From Tubiluchus corallicola (lineage: Eukaryota; Priapulida; Priapulimorpha; Priapulimorphida; Tubiluchidae), in contig JAQGDQ010000145.1 in NCBI GenBank assembly GCA_030141605.1, positions 124,001-188,000 on the forward strand: 64,000 bases of DNA, read 5' to 3'. Under the pieces are notes generated by a model. The model was not told the DNA's origin and made no database searches. It was given only the letters and a program-made list of their open reading frames with translations. Position 1 is the stretch's first letter, and every line of letters starts with the position of its first letter. A program made the position numbers and the translations under genes. Shown here piece after piece: positions 27,001 through 51,109 of this stretch.

Positions 27001-27260
27001 TCAAAGATTGGATCAGACCGTGACTCTACATTTTCTTCCATTGGTTTACAAGCCTCTACACTGGCACACTTGTATTCTGGAAATGTTACTTCCCGTTTAT
27101 AATTTGTCGTAAGAAGTTCTTCAACTTGGTTCAATGCAAGAGAAATGACAGCTTTTGAAACTGTGATTGAATCATCAACACTTGCAAACTGTTCACCATC
27201 GTTCTCTTCTGTTGTGAGTTCACTGCAACGCGTATTTTGTTCATCACTACATACAGACAT
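6004..27260 (-). CDS. large C2H2 zinc-finger protein, seven coding exons, eleven fingers
   Basis: Exons on the - strand are 27260-25048, 16865-16676, 16115-14353, 13527-12629, 10297-10211, 8916-8827 and 6281-6004. All have GT/AG borders, the phases agree (2,0,2,1,1,1), and the total is 5520 bases, or 1839 residues plus TGA. The ATG at 27260 has an in-frame TAA 12 bases upstream of it. Exon 1 has three fingers (about residues 259-345; the first two are joined by an HTGEKNYNC linker) and an IKREPE sumoylation-like motif near 184. Exon 2 has one finger, exon 3 two, exon 4 one, exons 5 and 6 one each, and the last exon two. The intervening segments are long, Ser/Thr/Asn-rich and probably disordered. 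A nuclear DNA-binding or chromatin role is inferred from the fingers. I cannot place it in a named family. Missing small phase-1/phase-1 exons between 12629 and 6281 cannot be excluded. Confidence 0.85.
7020..7525. repeat. 41-bp minisatellite in the last intron of the zinc-finger gene
   Basis: About 12-13 tandem copies of a 41-42 bp unit with the core AACTACACCATTACAG and the tail GAGAACATACTTAT. Copies in the middle are nearly identical and those at the right edge (after about 7430) are diverged, which suggests recent central expansion. It lies between zinc-finger exons 8827-8916 and 6004-6281. Confidence 0.95.
10633..10958. mobile_element. MITE family 2, copy 1
   Basis: The termini GGTCAAAGGCTAAGTGAACC and its imperfect inverse at about 10937-10958 enclose about 325 bp with no ORF. 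A second copy in opposite orientation is at 44212-44521, and the two align over most of their length, with similar flanks just outside. It lies in an intron of the zinc-finger gene. The superfamily is unknown. Confidence 0.7.
11800..12510. mobile_element. hAT-like non-autonomous element
   Basis: The short terminal inverted repeats are TAGAGATGTTA on the left and the inverse of TTGGGATGTTA on the right. They are flanked by 8-bp target duplications CCCTCAAT (11792-11799) and CCTTCAAT (12511-12518), matching at seven of eight positions. The 8-bp duplication size is typical of hAT elements. The interior is AT-rich, with repeated GATACGAT-like motifs near both ends and no ORF. It is intronic in the zinc-finger gene. 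Confidence 0.65.
13900..14332. repeat. foldback element: about 195-bp arms, short loop
   Basis: The left arm (about 13900-14098) and right arm (about 14139-14332) are imperfect reverse complements. For example, AAAGCATTGTCAACT near 13900 pairs with AGTTGACAATGCTTT near 14313, and AAATCATGTCTGGCCTG at about 14141 pairs with its inverse near 14075. The loop is about 40 bases. It fills most of the 825-bp intron between exons 14353-16115 and 12629-13527 of the zinc-finger gene, so it would be transcribed as a long hairpin. Confidence 0.8.
16920..17595. repeat. degenerate tandem repeat, unit about 180 bp
   Basis: Phrases recur in order: a GTGTGTCTG-like motif, then a short A-rich stretch, then CTTGGAAACC and a TTTTTATTCAAAA-like stretch. 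They appear about three times between 17030 and 17590. The copies are poorly matched and the open frames inside do not look like genes. It is intronic in the zinc-finger gene. Confidence 0.4.
17597..20720 (-). mobile_element. CR1/L2-like LINE, degraded, with an internal insertion
   Basis: On the - strand the pieces run in the order of a LINE ORF2. The end of an AP endonuclease with DHYPIF lies near 20490. Reverse-transcriptase block [18 protein letters not shown] is near 19590-19640. The [11 protein letters not shown] block is near 19430 and FADD is near 19365. [14 protein letters not shown] block is near 19140, and the C-terminal [12 protein letters not shown] block lies at about 18400-18436. 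The element ends at a (TTGAT)n-type 3' tail at about 17597-17620. Stops and frame shifts break it in many places. A younger retroposon interrupts it at 18452-19009. It lies in the largest intron of the zinc-finger gene, in the same orientation. Confidence 0.85.
18452..19009 (-). mobile_element. 5'-truncated retroposon inserted in the LINE
   Basis: The insertion is bounded by perfect 10-bp target duplications, ATTATACAGT at 18442-18451 and at 19010-19019. Removing it makes the two halves of the host LINE reverse transcriptase contiguous. On the - strand it starts with an open frame ending IYKSL plus a stop, like the very C-terminus of a LINE ORF, then a UTR, and ends in a short (AAT)n tail. 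It is therefore a second, younger non-LTR retroposon. Confidence 0.7.
20828..21000 (-). mobile_element. possible LINE 3'-end fragment
   Basis: A short tail of TTGAA-type repeats on the - strand (20828-20850) is followed by AT-rich sequence that resembles the 3' UTR start of the LINE ending at 17597. No coding block is left. The call rests on the tail pattern only. Confidence 0.35.
21040..21190. repeat. quasi-palindrome with templated direct repeat
   Basis: A 30-base arm around 21054-21083 (core TTGATAAAGCTACCAACCA) is matched by its exact inverse around 21105-21134. The spacer TAATAACTATGACCTCAACA is present between the arms and again just after the right arm (about 21158-21180). There it is followed by the inverse of the outer flank. 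Confidence 0.8.
21370..21595. mobile_element. MITE family 1, copy 1
   Basis: About 225 bp, bounded by AAGTGGCGTTTACCTAGCATCC on the left (the first 20 bases are informative) and its imperfect inverse at about 21572-21595. Copies are at 35191-35405 and 54745-54908. No ORF. It carries CG-rich terminal motifs such as CGCGTACGCG that contrast with the AT-rich surroundings. Confidence 0.75.
21684..21712. repeat. poly-G run
   Basis: A run of more than 15 uninterrupted G on the + strand in otherwise ordinary intron sequence. Confidence 0.9.
22130..22350. repeat. 33-bp minisatellite
   Basis: About seven tandem copies of a roughly 33-bp unit with the core CTACCAATTCTGATCCTA and a TTAATTAA spacer. 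One copy is shortened near 22250-22265. Confidence 0.9.
23524..24285. mobile_element. possible inverted-repeat element around a purine tract
   Basis: Imperfect inverted ends share a TTTCCCAGAA motif and a CCTA..AGG motif (about 23527-23590 and 24225-24280). Many short TTCTTGGGAA / TTCCCAAGAA-like blocks lie inside. The purine-rich stretch 23776-24036 forms the core. No target duplication could be confirmed. Confidence 0.35.
23776..24036 (+). repeat. 260-bp polypurine tract (GA-rich)
   Basis: The + strand is almost entirely A and G over about 260 bases, built from GAGAGAA-like words. The Leu/Ser/Phe-rich open frames on the opposite strand are a by-product of this composition, not genes. Confidence 0.9.
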
Positions 27261-27386
27261 TGTTAATTTTTAGCAAATGCTATCAGACTAAACACACTTG
27301 CAGCTGCAAAATAAGAAAAATATCTAGTGAGGTAACAGTTACACATGATGTGCATAATGTAAGGCTATCAACTAACAAATTTGTGT

Positions 27387-28010
27387 TTGCAAAGCAAAAC
27401 CGTCCATAAGTCGGCATAGTTAAAACTACATCATGATGCTTCAAAGCAGAAAGCACAAAAAATTTGATCAAATGTCGATTTTTCATTTTTTACGAAAACA
27501 AATGCTAAACGTATTGGACTTTTATATTCTAGCATCAAATTATCAGGGAAAATGTCCAAAAAATACTAAAAATCTAATTTTATGACTCCTTTCCCACTTT
27601 TCTGTCTTGAAACCAGTACTGCAATTGTAAAAAATCTTGTATTTTCTGACTCCGATTGTAGCTCGTGGAAGCACCCATTTTGCTTCGGGTTTTTCTTTGT
27701 TGACAAGACCAGATCTTCATCAAGAAGTGCCATCAACTGGATTTAAACATAACTTCAATTTGCTCTTGTAAAGTCCATGGCAACCAGTTTTTCGTACGGT
27801 TGCTAAGATTTTTGTAGAGAAGTGACAAAGAACAATGGCAGACTTTAAACTCGTTTTTCTCAAGATTACGTTTTTCAGTGCATAGCCTGCACCTCAACTT
27901 CAATGTGGATTATCTCAGCTTAGAAATTGCGATGAGCTTGGAATCAAAATGATCCTCATGAAATGGAGATTCAGGATACGTGAATAACTAAAAAAGCTAG
28001 TTGTCATCCT
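27387..28010. mobile_element. non-autonomous DNA transposon family 3, copy 1
   Basis: The left terminus TTGCAAAGCAAAACCGTCCA begins at 27387. The element shares, in inverse orientation, most of its length with the element at 55612-56983, including blocks near 27690-27760 (ATCTTCATCA, TTTAAACATAACTT) and 27920-27990 (GGAGATTCAGGA). The right terminus is eroded. It sits about 130 bp upstream of the zinc-finger start codon, probably in or near its promoter. Confidence 0.7.
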
Positions 28011-28261
28011 TAAATTTTTTCCGCAACGTAAAACTGGAAAAAGATATTTATTAAATTTTTTCTGCAACGTAAAACTGGAAAAAGATATATATTTTAATTT
28101 TCTTTTATTCACTTGACTTTAGGAAGTAGTCCTAATATTTATTAACTTGCACATTTTTATTCTTTTAATTGTTACAGCAAATGCTTTTAATTATATCATG
28201 TAAATGTTTGTTTTATTTGGACAGTTGGACTGAAATAACATGATAATAACAATAATCACCA

Positions 28262-28300
28262 TCCGTATGATCATAATCATCATCATCATCATCATCATAG
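28262..28300 (+). repeat. ATC/CAT microsatellite
   Basis: Imperfect ATC repeats directly abut the truncated 5' end of the LINE fragment that follows. Confidence 0.85.
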
Positions 28301-29700
28301 TTACTACCGAACTATGTGCAACTTTCGAACCCGAATATTTGCCGATGACACTAATTTGTTCATGTCTGACTCCAATATAAATAATCTGCAAAAATCTGTT
28401 AATGACGAAATGAAAAAAATAGACCTGTGGATGAGGGCAAACCAGCTATCAATTAACTACAAAAAAACCAAATTTATGATAATCAACAATAAGCAAATTA
28501 ACAATGCTAATAATCCAAAATTTCATATTATAATAAACAAACACAAAATTGAAGAAACAGACAACATCAAATACTTGGGCCTACTCATTGATAATAAATT
28601 AACATGGGAACCACATATAAAACACATAACATACAAATTAAGTCGAATTACTGGAATAATTTTAAAAGTAAGGCACTACGTTGACCAATATATTCTGAAA
28701 CTTCTATATAATTCGTTAGTTTTCCCTTATTTACAATATTCCATCTTAACATGGGGTACAGCTTTTGCATCAACTCAAAAATTAATACAGACACAACAAA
28801 ACAAAATAGTAAAATTAATAACTTTTGCTCGCAAATATGATCATGCTACACCATCGTTCGTAAAATTAAAAATTTTAAAAGTAAGAGATATTTACAATCT
28901 TGAGTTGTTCAAATTTATGTATAAATTCAATGCTGGTTTATTACCCGAACTTTTTAGAGAATATTTCACTAATGTTTCTGATATACATTCCTACTCCACA
29001 AGAGCTGCTTCTAATGAACAGTATTTTGTGGAGAGATTTTTTACCCGACATGGTTTCAATAGCTTAAAATCACGAGGAGTTAAATTATGGAACTCGTTGC
29101 CAAAAGATACCTTTGGCGGTAGCTTATTTTCTGCTTCCAAAAAATACACAAAATTCTTACTAAATGAATATACCTGTAATACATAACTTGTAAGACTAAT
29201 AAGCAAGCTATCAAGTGTGTTTTTTTCTTCTCATCTCCTAAGTAATTGTTGCTCTTTCTTATACTTACTTTTTCTCTTAAATTTTCTATATTACACTTTT
29301 TTTTTGATACTTATTTTATCTCTCCATACAGTCAAAATCCCCTGTCAATAAGGCCCCTATATGAAAATATATATAATAATCATAATTACTTGTATTGTTT
29401 TGTTTAGATTTTGGTGTCATCTAACTTTATTATTTTTTGTTTTCACTTATACTGTTTTCATTTATACTTTGTTTTCATTTATACTGTTTATTATTATTTT
29501 TTTTTCCTATTTGATTTTGTTATCCGCAGTCTCACCATTTACTTTTAATATACTAATTTAATTATTAGACAGGGCAGGAGACTAGATGACCCTATGGTCC
29601 TTCCCTGCCCTGCTCCACTACTATAATTAAGTAATAACTAAAAAAACTTGTCATGTCAAACAAATGGAGAAAATAAATGTTCTATGTCTATGTCTATGTC
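28301..29700 (+). mobile_element. 5'-truncated CR1/L2-like LINE with long open frame
   Basis: An open frame of 290 codons (28314-29186) begins inside the reverse transcriptase at the FADD catalytic box near 28338. It continues through KYLGLLIDNKLTWEPHI, the LVFPYLQYSILTWG block and the C-terminal LWNSLP motif, then a stop. A T-rich 3' UTR follows and ends in (TCTATG)n at about 29680-29700, a microsatellite tail typical of CR1/L2 elements. No frame shift in this part suggests a fairly recent insertion. It is a different family member from the LINE at 17597-20720. Confidence 0.85.
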
Positions 29701-29889
29701 TACCATGCATTATTTTACTGCGTTAAAGCGACTTAAGACGTCTATTTGAATTTGGCTTAACTTTCTTAGCCGCACTAGCCATGACTAGGGTGCGACTAAC
29801 GAGATAAGATGTCTACATGAATTGTATACAAATATTTTTGAATAAACCCCACTTACGACAACAAAACTGTCGTAAACTACAGTACATGA

Positions 29890-30080
29890 ATCAGAGCCCA
29901 AGGCCTTACATCCATCTACTGCCACATGCCGAGTCTTGCTCAGAAAACTTTTAATCCAACGAGGTAACTGTCCCCCTCCATCATATGTTTGTAGGTTAAC
30001 GAATACTCTCTGATGGGAAGCCCGATCGAAAGCTTTTAGAAAATCCTAGTAGGTGACATCAACTTGGTTTCCTTCTGTCT
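29890..30080 (-). mobile_element. LINE reverse-transcriptase fragment
   Basis: On the - strand, after allowing frame changes and a stop, the sequence reads like the first reverse-transcriptase blocks: a DFLKAFDRASHQRVF block, then QLPRWIKSFLSKTRHVAVDG. This matches the usual D-F-x-K-A-F-D motif and the following W-I-x-x-F-L motif. Only about 190 bp is recognisable. Confidence 0.7.
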
Positions 30081-30816
30081 AACATTTCGTTCCAGTCTTC
30101 AAACGTCTCTTAAACTCTACAGTCAAACTGATACCTTGCTTGAGGTACAGTTATTCATGTATTTAAGAGTATTAGTAGTTTTTCTAATTACAATAATAAT
30201 AATTAGGCCTAGGCGTATGTTATGGCTCACAGTAACATGTCGTAAACATTTATAGGTACAGTGGCCCTTACAGCCAACACAGTAATTTAATGAGCTCACC
30301 TCTAGGTGAAGTCTCAACACAAGATGTTAAAAGCTGTTGTAGTGAAAATTTGTTGAAAGCATCCAAATATGTCAATGATTGTTTGTTTTATAGGAAAAGC
30401 ATTTTGAAGAAAGTTGGTGAAATAAATTTTGAAGAAGAATAAAGGTGCTGCAGTGTTGAAGTCCCCTGCAATCGATTTCATCGTTTGCCCATACAAGTGG
30501 AGAGGGGTGAGAGAAACCTCAAGTATCCAACTTGAGTTACCATATGCACTTTTGCCAAACGTACTCTTATAGTCGGTTGCGAATGTACACCAGTTTCGGT
30601 ACCTCAAGCCATTCTCACGGTTCGGCTAAGCTCAATACACAAAAATTACGAACTATAGACTATACGTACTGGTAAATAACGAGCATTAAGCAGTGCTGCG
30701 ATTCACATATTGATGTTGCCTGTCAAAATGTTTTCTGACTTCTCATTTGTTCGACGAAAGTGACGTCAGTATCAACGCCTTCTATAGCAAATCTTTGACA
30801 GAAAGCGCACGTGTTT

Positions 30817-30888
30817 GGCTCGGTGGCCAAGTGGTAAGGCGTTGGTCTCGTAAACCAAAGATCCGGGGTTCGATCCCCCGTCGGGCCT
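30817..30888 (+). tRNA. tRNA-Thr (anticodon CGT)
   Basis: A 72-nt cloverleaf. The acceptor stem GGCTCGG/TCGGGCC has two wobble pairs, and the D arm is GCC...GGC. The anticodon stem TTGGT/ACCAA has loop CTCGTAA (CGT at 30849-30851), and the T arm is CGGGG TTCGATC CCCCG. A-box and B-box sequences are intact, there is no intron, and a TTTT terminator follows within 10 bases. The TCTCGTAAAC anticodon region is typical of animal tRNA-Thr(CGT). Confidence 0.93.
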
Positions 30889-31499
30889 AAATTTTACCTA
30901 CACGTTGATTGTTGTTTTTCAAATAAGGATTATTCACCCGTGATTTTGAACTCATGTTTCAAATTCAAAGATCCAAGTTGTTAAAAAACAATAAAAATTT
31001 AATACCAGTGTTTCATGGAACAAGGTGTTCAACTTTCTGTGGTAAGAATAAACGTACTTGTTTATTCGATTCTCCGTTTAAACATAATTAGTCCGGAATG
31101 CAAAGCGTTGGATTACTGACATGTGCACATGCAAGTTTCGCTCACTCGTAATTGTAAAATGTACAAATGCCCATGTGCATGTATATATACATATATAGTG
31201 TGTGCACGTGTATGAACATCCTACGATTGTATATGCAGTTAGTATATGCTGACCATATCAACATTATGTTAAAATTTAAACCTAAATTTCATAAGTTCAA
31301 TCTTAGCACACTAACCATTCCTAACTAATTGAAAAATTGAAATTGAATTGAATTAAGCAATTTAAAAATGCTCCATATGTAAACTTTCATCACACGTAAT
31401 TCTGAAAATTTCATCTTGATAATTGCGCACATAATTAATTACTAATAGCAACATTACTTACAGGGTGGCTGGCTTTGATAACTTTTAGTTCTTCGCGAC

Positions 31500-31645
31500 C
31501 CTTTCACCAATCAGTTTAATATCATATCTCAGATAAATTAATCATCATAATAATTTTGTTAAATTGCATCATATTATCGTTTTTTGCACTGTGTTTTTCT
31601 TCCTGTAAAAAGGTAATAAATAAAGATACTTATACTTATGCCTGT
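31500..31645 (+). mobile_element. possible LINE 3' end
   Basis: AT-rich sequence ends in GTAATAAATAAAGATACTTATACTTAT. This resembles the AATAAA-plus-microsatellite tail seen at the ends of CR1-type LINEs. No coding block is attached. Confidence 0.4.
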
Positions 31646-31959
31646 ATTACCGTTGTTATGGCATCCACTTTTTGTAAAAATTTGGAATACACATTGTTTG
31701 CCTCATAATGAGCGAAAGACAGAGTACCACATTTTTCATACAGCACAAAAAAAACAAAGTGAACGAATATGACGACAACATTACGGAAAAACAGATGTTT
31801 TTATGGGTTACTTTGTAAGCGAATAATCAACTATAGGCGATTCACAGCGGCTATTCTAATATTTCTATCAGGCTCCTGTATATCCACATCATAAAGGAGC
31901 AAGCCAAAAAAACTGTATCCTGTGACGCTGTTGTTCTTACACTTCTACATTGAGCCCCA

Positions 31960-32500
31960 TAATTTCTCTAAATTTTATCACTTGTCTGATCCAAGCATTG
32001 ACAGTAACTAGTGTGCCCGTGTTTACAGGACATCAATCTTCTTCGTTCACTCCATAATTTCTAAGAACTTTTTAGCTACTTTACATTTCAACAGATGTTC
32101 AGTCGTATCACACTCCTTCACACACACACAGTGAACACATTAAATCATCCTTACACTTATTTTTATAATTACACTTTAATTTGATCACGTTTAATTTCCA
32201 CTGAGTAATTTCATATACAGTTTTTTCAACAAACTCCATCACATAATTTATTGCCTGTTCCCAAATTTCCTCAATATTTTTCATAAATCTCAGTTTTGTC
32301 ATATCATCGCACTTTTTCACAGCTTCTACTTCTAGATACTTTTTAACTGCTTTTTTAATTTCTTTTTTCCATTGTGACTTCAATAAGCTTTGCATTCTTT
32401 CAGCATTTATATCTAAATCATACATACTTGCAATTTCTCTAATTTCTGTCCCCCAGCTTCTGGGAATGTTTTTGTCACATTTACTTGTTTGATGTTACTT
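31960..32500 (-). mobile_element. LINE ORF2 C-terminal fragment with zinc-knuckle remnant
   Basis: The - strand frame at 32108-32425 is Lys/Glu-rich and ends in KLKCNYKNKCKDDLMCSLC. After a frame change the sequence continues ECDTTEHLLKCK. The spacing C-x2-C, then T-E-H-L-x-x-C, is that of the cysteine-rich tail that follows the reverse transcriptase in many animal LINEs. No other part of the element was found. Confidence 0.6.
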
Positions 32501-34254
32501 TACTATAAATGCACTGTGTATTATAGTGGAACAGACCTGACTCACAGTGTTTCAACGGGAAGGTGAAGTCCGCAAGTGGCATCATAACAATGGTCTGATG
32601 AAAAAGAGAAGATTTGTAACTGCAAGAAGGGTTCACATCAAATTATACATGATTCTATTGATTTTACAAAGGACAATTATGCAATCACACATATTTCAGT
32701 CAAGACGTATGTGAAGCCTGTAACTAGGCTACAAATCATAACTATAGGGTAACAAAATTTCAAATTTTTTCTTAGAAATGGTTTTATTACAATAATGATG
32801 CAAGTTGAAACAATGTCAGAAAAACTTTTAACTGTAAATTAATAATTTTTACAAGTTACTCAATGGCATTGCTCATTTCATAACACGTACAACAAATGAT
32901 TGTGGACAGATAAACAATCTACTTACGTAATTATGCACTAGCCAAGCATGATAACAATAACAGCGAACGCACATTATTATTCCTAACGAATGGTCCCACT
33001 TTTAGTGAAAAGCACTAATACACTGTACAATAAAACAAGTCAATCGCATTTTCCTAAATCACTGCCAGTACCTTGATGCAAAATAGCCGAGAAATCTGCA
33101 TAATAGATGTTACCTACTCAAAATGCGTATCATCATTTATCACGGCTTAAAAAATATTACAATGCAGCCTGTCAAACTTCTGAACATCTGAAACAATGCA
33201 TTCATAGCTCATATATGCAATTAGCTCACATTATAGTAAAAGAAATTTTCAACGTTACTCATAATTCTACAAACGATATTTTCTGGCAACTTGTATTACT
33301 CATTATGAAAATGTATAAGAATAACCTCCACTTCAAGTAACTGTAAAGAAGTTCATCACTATGGCTTCTATTTACAAAAATAGGTAAATGGGAAAACATA
33401 GTATTCAAATAACAAAATTTGAAAAGCCACTAATAAAGTGTATTTGCCATTATGTATAATTTTTACAATAACTGTTCCCACTTTCATTGTTCACTTTTTA
33501 TTCTTATTCTTAAGCCAATGATACATCATTAAATTTGATAGAGAAATGTGTAAGAAATCGGGGGTGGATGGGGGGGGTATGTGCCTGTATCCCATCTAAT
33601 AATATAACAATTTATATTTTATATTGAAGCTACTAAACATTTGCTACTTTAAGATTTTCTCATTGCAACTAATCTGTGGTGGCTAATGTAGTACAACTTA
33701 TTTTTCATAATAGGGAATATAAACGCTAACACATAAGTTGTCGCACAAAAAATTGAATTTCAAAAAAGCATAATTTCAACGATTAGAGGAACTCTTTAGT
33801 TAATTGTACATTCCAAAATCTAAACAATTTCCACATACTACTAATCTACTTACAGCAACTTCCATATAAAACATAGACAAAATATACAAAAAAAATAGAA
33901 AAATAATAAAATGCAGAGAAATGTTGGCAAATAGAAACTACAGACAGCATAATCAGTAATCAAGCTAGGCACAGATATGTGCTCATATATACAACTGTTA
34001 TTAGACAGGCGGGTACCTTTTAAAACATTTACAGGACATAATTTGGTAAGCATAAAAATACTTCAACTTTAATAGAAACTCCTGGATGAATGTTTGTTTT
34101 ACTATATGCTCAGTTCGAAAAAATATATAAAAACTTCATTAGATGTCCAATGAGATATATAAGCCTAATGTCCACATCCTAATTAAAGGATGCAAGCAAC
34201 GTGACAACGCTATATAATTGTTTCATGCATGTATACCCCAATTCTAAGACCATT
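32501..34254. other. intergenic, nothing recognised
   Basis: AT-rich. The open frames here are short and carry no motif that I recognise. Confidence 0.3.
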
Positions 34255-34312
34255 GCATAATGATTATGCACAGCATAATGATTATGCACAGCATAATGAT
34301 TATGCACAGCAA
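34255..34312. repeat. 18-bp tandem repeat
   Basis: About three copies of GCATAATGATTATGCACA. The unit is itself largely palindromic (GCATAATGATTATGC). Confidence 0.9.
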
Positions 34313-34605
34313 TTCTAGAAAAGGGCTGCTATAATTATCAGTATACGCTAAAACTCAGAGAAACTATAAGTCTGGTTGCAATCCTGAAAGTAATTTACTA
34401 GTAAGCCAGTTTAACAGATAAACTCTGTTAACGAATGCCTAAGTTCTCTAAACAGCTTGCTGACATTTAATTTCAAGCATTATTTTGACATTTTCCAATG
34501 TTTTCTCATTCAAAGGTCACTAGCTGTAGAGAAAATGCAATGAATGGTTAAAGAGATGTACTAAAAAACTGGCCTCTCGCACAAATTTATTTCAAACCTT
34601 TACTA

Positions 34606-34800
34606 TTAATCAAATTCGAAAGAAGACTGTGAGGAGGGATCTGATCCAAAGAATAAACAATTTAACAAGCATTCATGTAACAAGACATTTTTATTGCATG
34701 CTCTTAACGTTTCGATAAACTTCTGCCTTGATTCAAGGCCATGCTGCAAGAAAAATTCCTTGACAAACTCCAAATAGTTGCAAACATAACATGGGTACAC
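34606..34800 (-). CDS. short orphan open frame, unassigned
   Basis: A 64-residue frame with a balanced amino-acid composition (CNYLEFVKEFFLQHGLESRQ near its start) ends with TAA at 34606. It could be a terminal exon of an unknown gene, part of the L3MBTL2 3' UTR or chance. No splice partners were found. Confidence 0.15.
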   Translation of the reverse strand: MYPCYVCNYLEFVKEFFLQHGLESRQKFIETLRACNKNVLLHECLLNCLFFGSDPSSQSSFEFD

Positions 34801-35055
34801 AAAATGTGTTTTTTAACAAATATGACATAAAAATGTAAGAATATCTGACATTTGATATTGTACCATTTCCCTGAATAATGGGGTGAAAATCACATATTAT
34901 ATTTCCTGAAAAATTCCATATGAATCCATGTTAGATATGCAACTATTTGGACAACTTTGGCAACTTTCTTTGCAGTTTGACTTTTGATAACTGAGACTTG
35001 TCAAAACATTGGAAACATGCAACAAACATGTCTGTTATCACATAAACTGTTGTTA

Positions 35056-35992
35056 TACAGTACGTCCTCACTTAACGATGTTAGTGCGTTCTAGCGAAAC
35101 ACGACGTTAAGTGAAGCGTCATTAAACGAAGCTAAGACTTCTAATGTAAAAGAACTGAGATACGTTCGAGAGGCAAAAATCAATACTGACTAAAGTGGCG
35201 TTTAAGCATCGGAATGCGTATGCATTACAGGCGTACAGAATAGATAAAATCGGTTTATGTTGTTTTCAATGCACGCGCTTATCGGGCCTGCATTGTGTAA
35301 TTTTTTCTGCAGCTATTTCTTACTGATTTTTTATTTTGCAGCTATTCCGTAGGTGGATAACCCACAATGCAAACGCGTTCCGGATGCTAGGTAAATGCTA
35401 CTTTAATCACATAAATTAAACGCTTTATGACTTATGAGTTTTATTCATAACTTGCTTGAAACAACCTATCTTTCTTACGGATACTAGGCTAGCAGTTTAT
35501 CTTTCAATAACACTGAATCCTGGACAGAGGTTAAACAATAAACACTGCATAGTCAAACACAAGCCCTGGTGTGACCTTAGGCAATTTCATCTAGATGCTT
35601 AGTCTGGTTGCTATAGCAACAGGTTGCAGACAAAAAAGCATAACGTTTGCACCCAGGTGCCTATAAATCAGAGGCATATAAATTGCAAATAGATCTCACT
35701 TTATACAAACGACTAGCATTTAGTAGTCAGTTGGGAAGCAAAAACATTATAATAATTGTACTGCTTTAATTACTAGTGTGTTTTAGAACAGAATAATGTA
35801 ATATATGCTGTTTTAATGCCGCAAATTAGGCAAAAATGTGCTTGAAAAATAAAAATAGGCTTTAAGCAAAGTAAAAAGTTCATCTTTAAAAGTGAAATGT
35901 GCATCGTCAAGTGAAAAAAGGTGTCAAATGTTCAGCGCGTTGTTAAAATTAAACATCACTAAACGGGTAGTCGTTAAGCGAGTCTTACTGTA
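35056..35992. mobile_element. pogo/Tigger-like MITE containing a nested MITE
   Basis: The left end TACAGTACGTCCTCACTTAA and the right end, ending TTACTGTA, are imperfect inverted repeats. Both carry the CTTAACG core that is widespread in pogo-related animal elements. A TA target duplication is possible. A copy of MITE family 1 (35191-35405) is inserted about 135 bp from the left end. No transposase ORF. Confidence 0.7.
35191..35405. mobile_element. MITE family 1, copy 2 (nested)
   Basis: The ends TAAAGTGGCGTTTA and its inverse, and the interior (GATAAAATCG, TTCTGCAG, GCTATTCCG, AGGTGGATAA), align with the copy at 21370-21595. It is inserted in the pogo-like element, so it is the younger of the two. 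Confidence 0.75.
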
Positions 35993-36576
35993 CAACAATT
36001 TCCTATAGAAAAATCCTACAAACAAGACTTTTACAATAACAAATTTGCAAAAAAGGTAATGTGAACATACATGCAATATGACTCAACAAACAGGCAGTGC
36101 AGTGATACCAAAAAAGCCGAGGCGCAAATGTAAAAATTCAATGGTCCTTAAATAAAATCACCATATGACTACATGTACCACTTGTTCATACAATGATATT
36201 TCATATTAAAAGCATTGTATTTAGTATTTTAGAAGTGTTTAACAATGCAAGCAAAGCATATCTGAAAACGCAAAAAAAAACTACTACTGCACAATTTACA
36301 AAAATCTGAATTAACTCTACTTTGATAAAAATTCTCTACTGTACATGTAATTGTCAGGTTCAAGATTTACGAATTTGAAATGCAGAAAACCTTTGTGTAG
36401 TGACTGCTTGGCACAAATTACCAAAAAACTTCACAGAAAGTTCTAAAAAATCCAGAGAGGATACTGCAAGCTGAGTCAAGACTATCAACAACTAAAATCA
36501 AAACACTAAAGACTAATAGACGTTGCTGCTTATTCTTGGATTTGGCCGACTTTACTTTTCGCTTAATCAATCGTCG

Positions 36577-50692
<14,116 letters not shown>

Positions 50693-50800
50693 CGGGTTAT
50701 CTGCAAAATACGCACAAATACGTGACGAGGTACCAAAAAATTACAATACTCAATAGGCCTATTATATACAAATAAACGCTTGTTAGTTTAAATTAGATGT
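50693..50800. promoter_or_regulatory. candidate shared 5' region of L3MBTL2-like and WBP4-like genes
   Basis: On the - strand an acceptor-like TTTTGCAG ends eight bases before the L3MBTL2 ATG. It could be a 5'-UTR intron acceptor or a spliced-leader acceptor. On the + strand, AGAT|GTAAGA at 50795-50804 is a donor whose AT would join the G at 53159 to make the WBP4 start codon. The two genes would then start within a few hundred bases of each other, head to head. Confidence 0.3.
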
Positions 50801-51109
50801 AAGATTCTACAAATCGTTCAGCTTTTAGAAACTCAGATTACCATTACCAGTTATTACTTAACTCTCACTTCTACATATTACAGTTTTCCCCCAGACTAAC
50901 CACAAAATTCAACGTTGAACAAACATGCAAAATCCGAGCACCTTTAGCAAAATGCTAACTTATTAAAGTTGTTTTAGATTGGTTCTTCTGATTGGATCAT
51001 TTTTTCCAATTTTTTTGGGTAACCAGTAATATTTTCTGTTACAAAAAGAAAACCAGCGTTGTTCTTTTAACGCAACACCGCGCGTAGCAAATCGAACAGC
51101 CTAACAAGC

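Noticed and set aside
30314-30607. 97-codon - strand frame near a LINE fragment
   Set aside because: It contains no recognisable LINE block or splice context, so it is not called as a gene.
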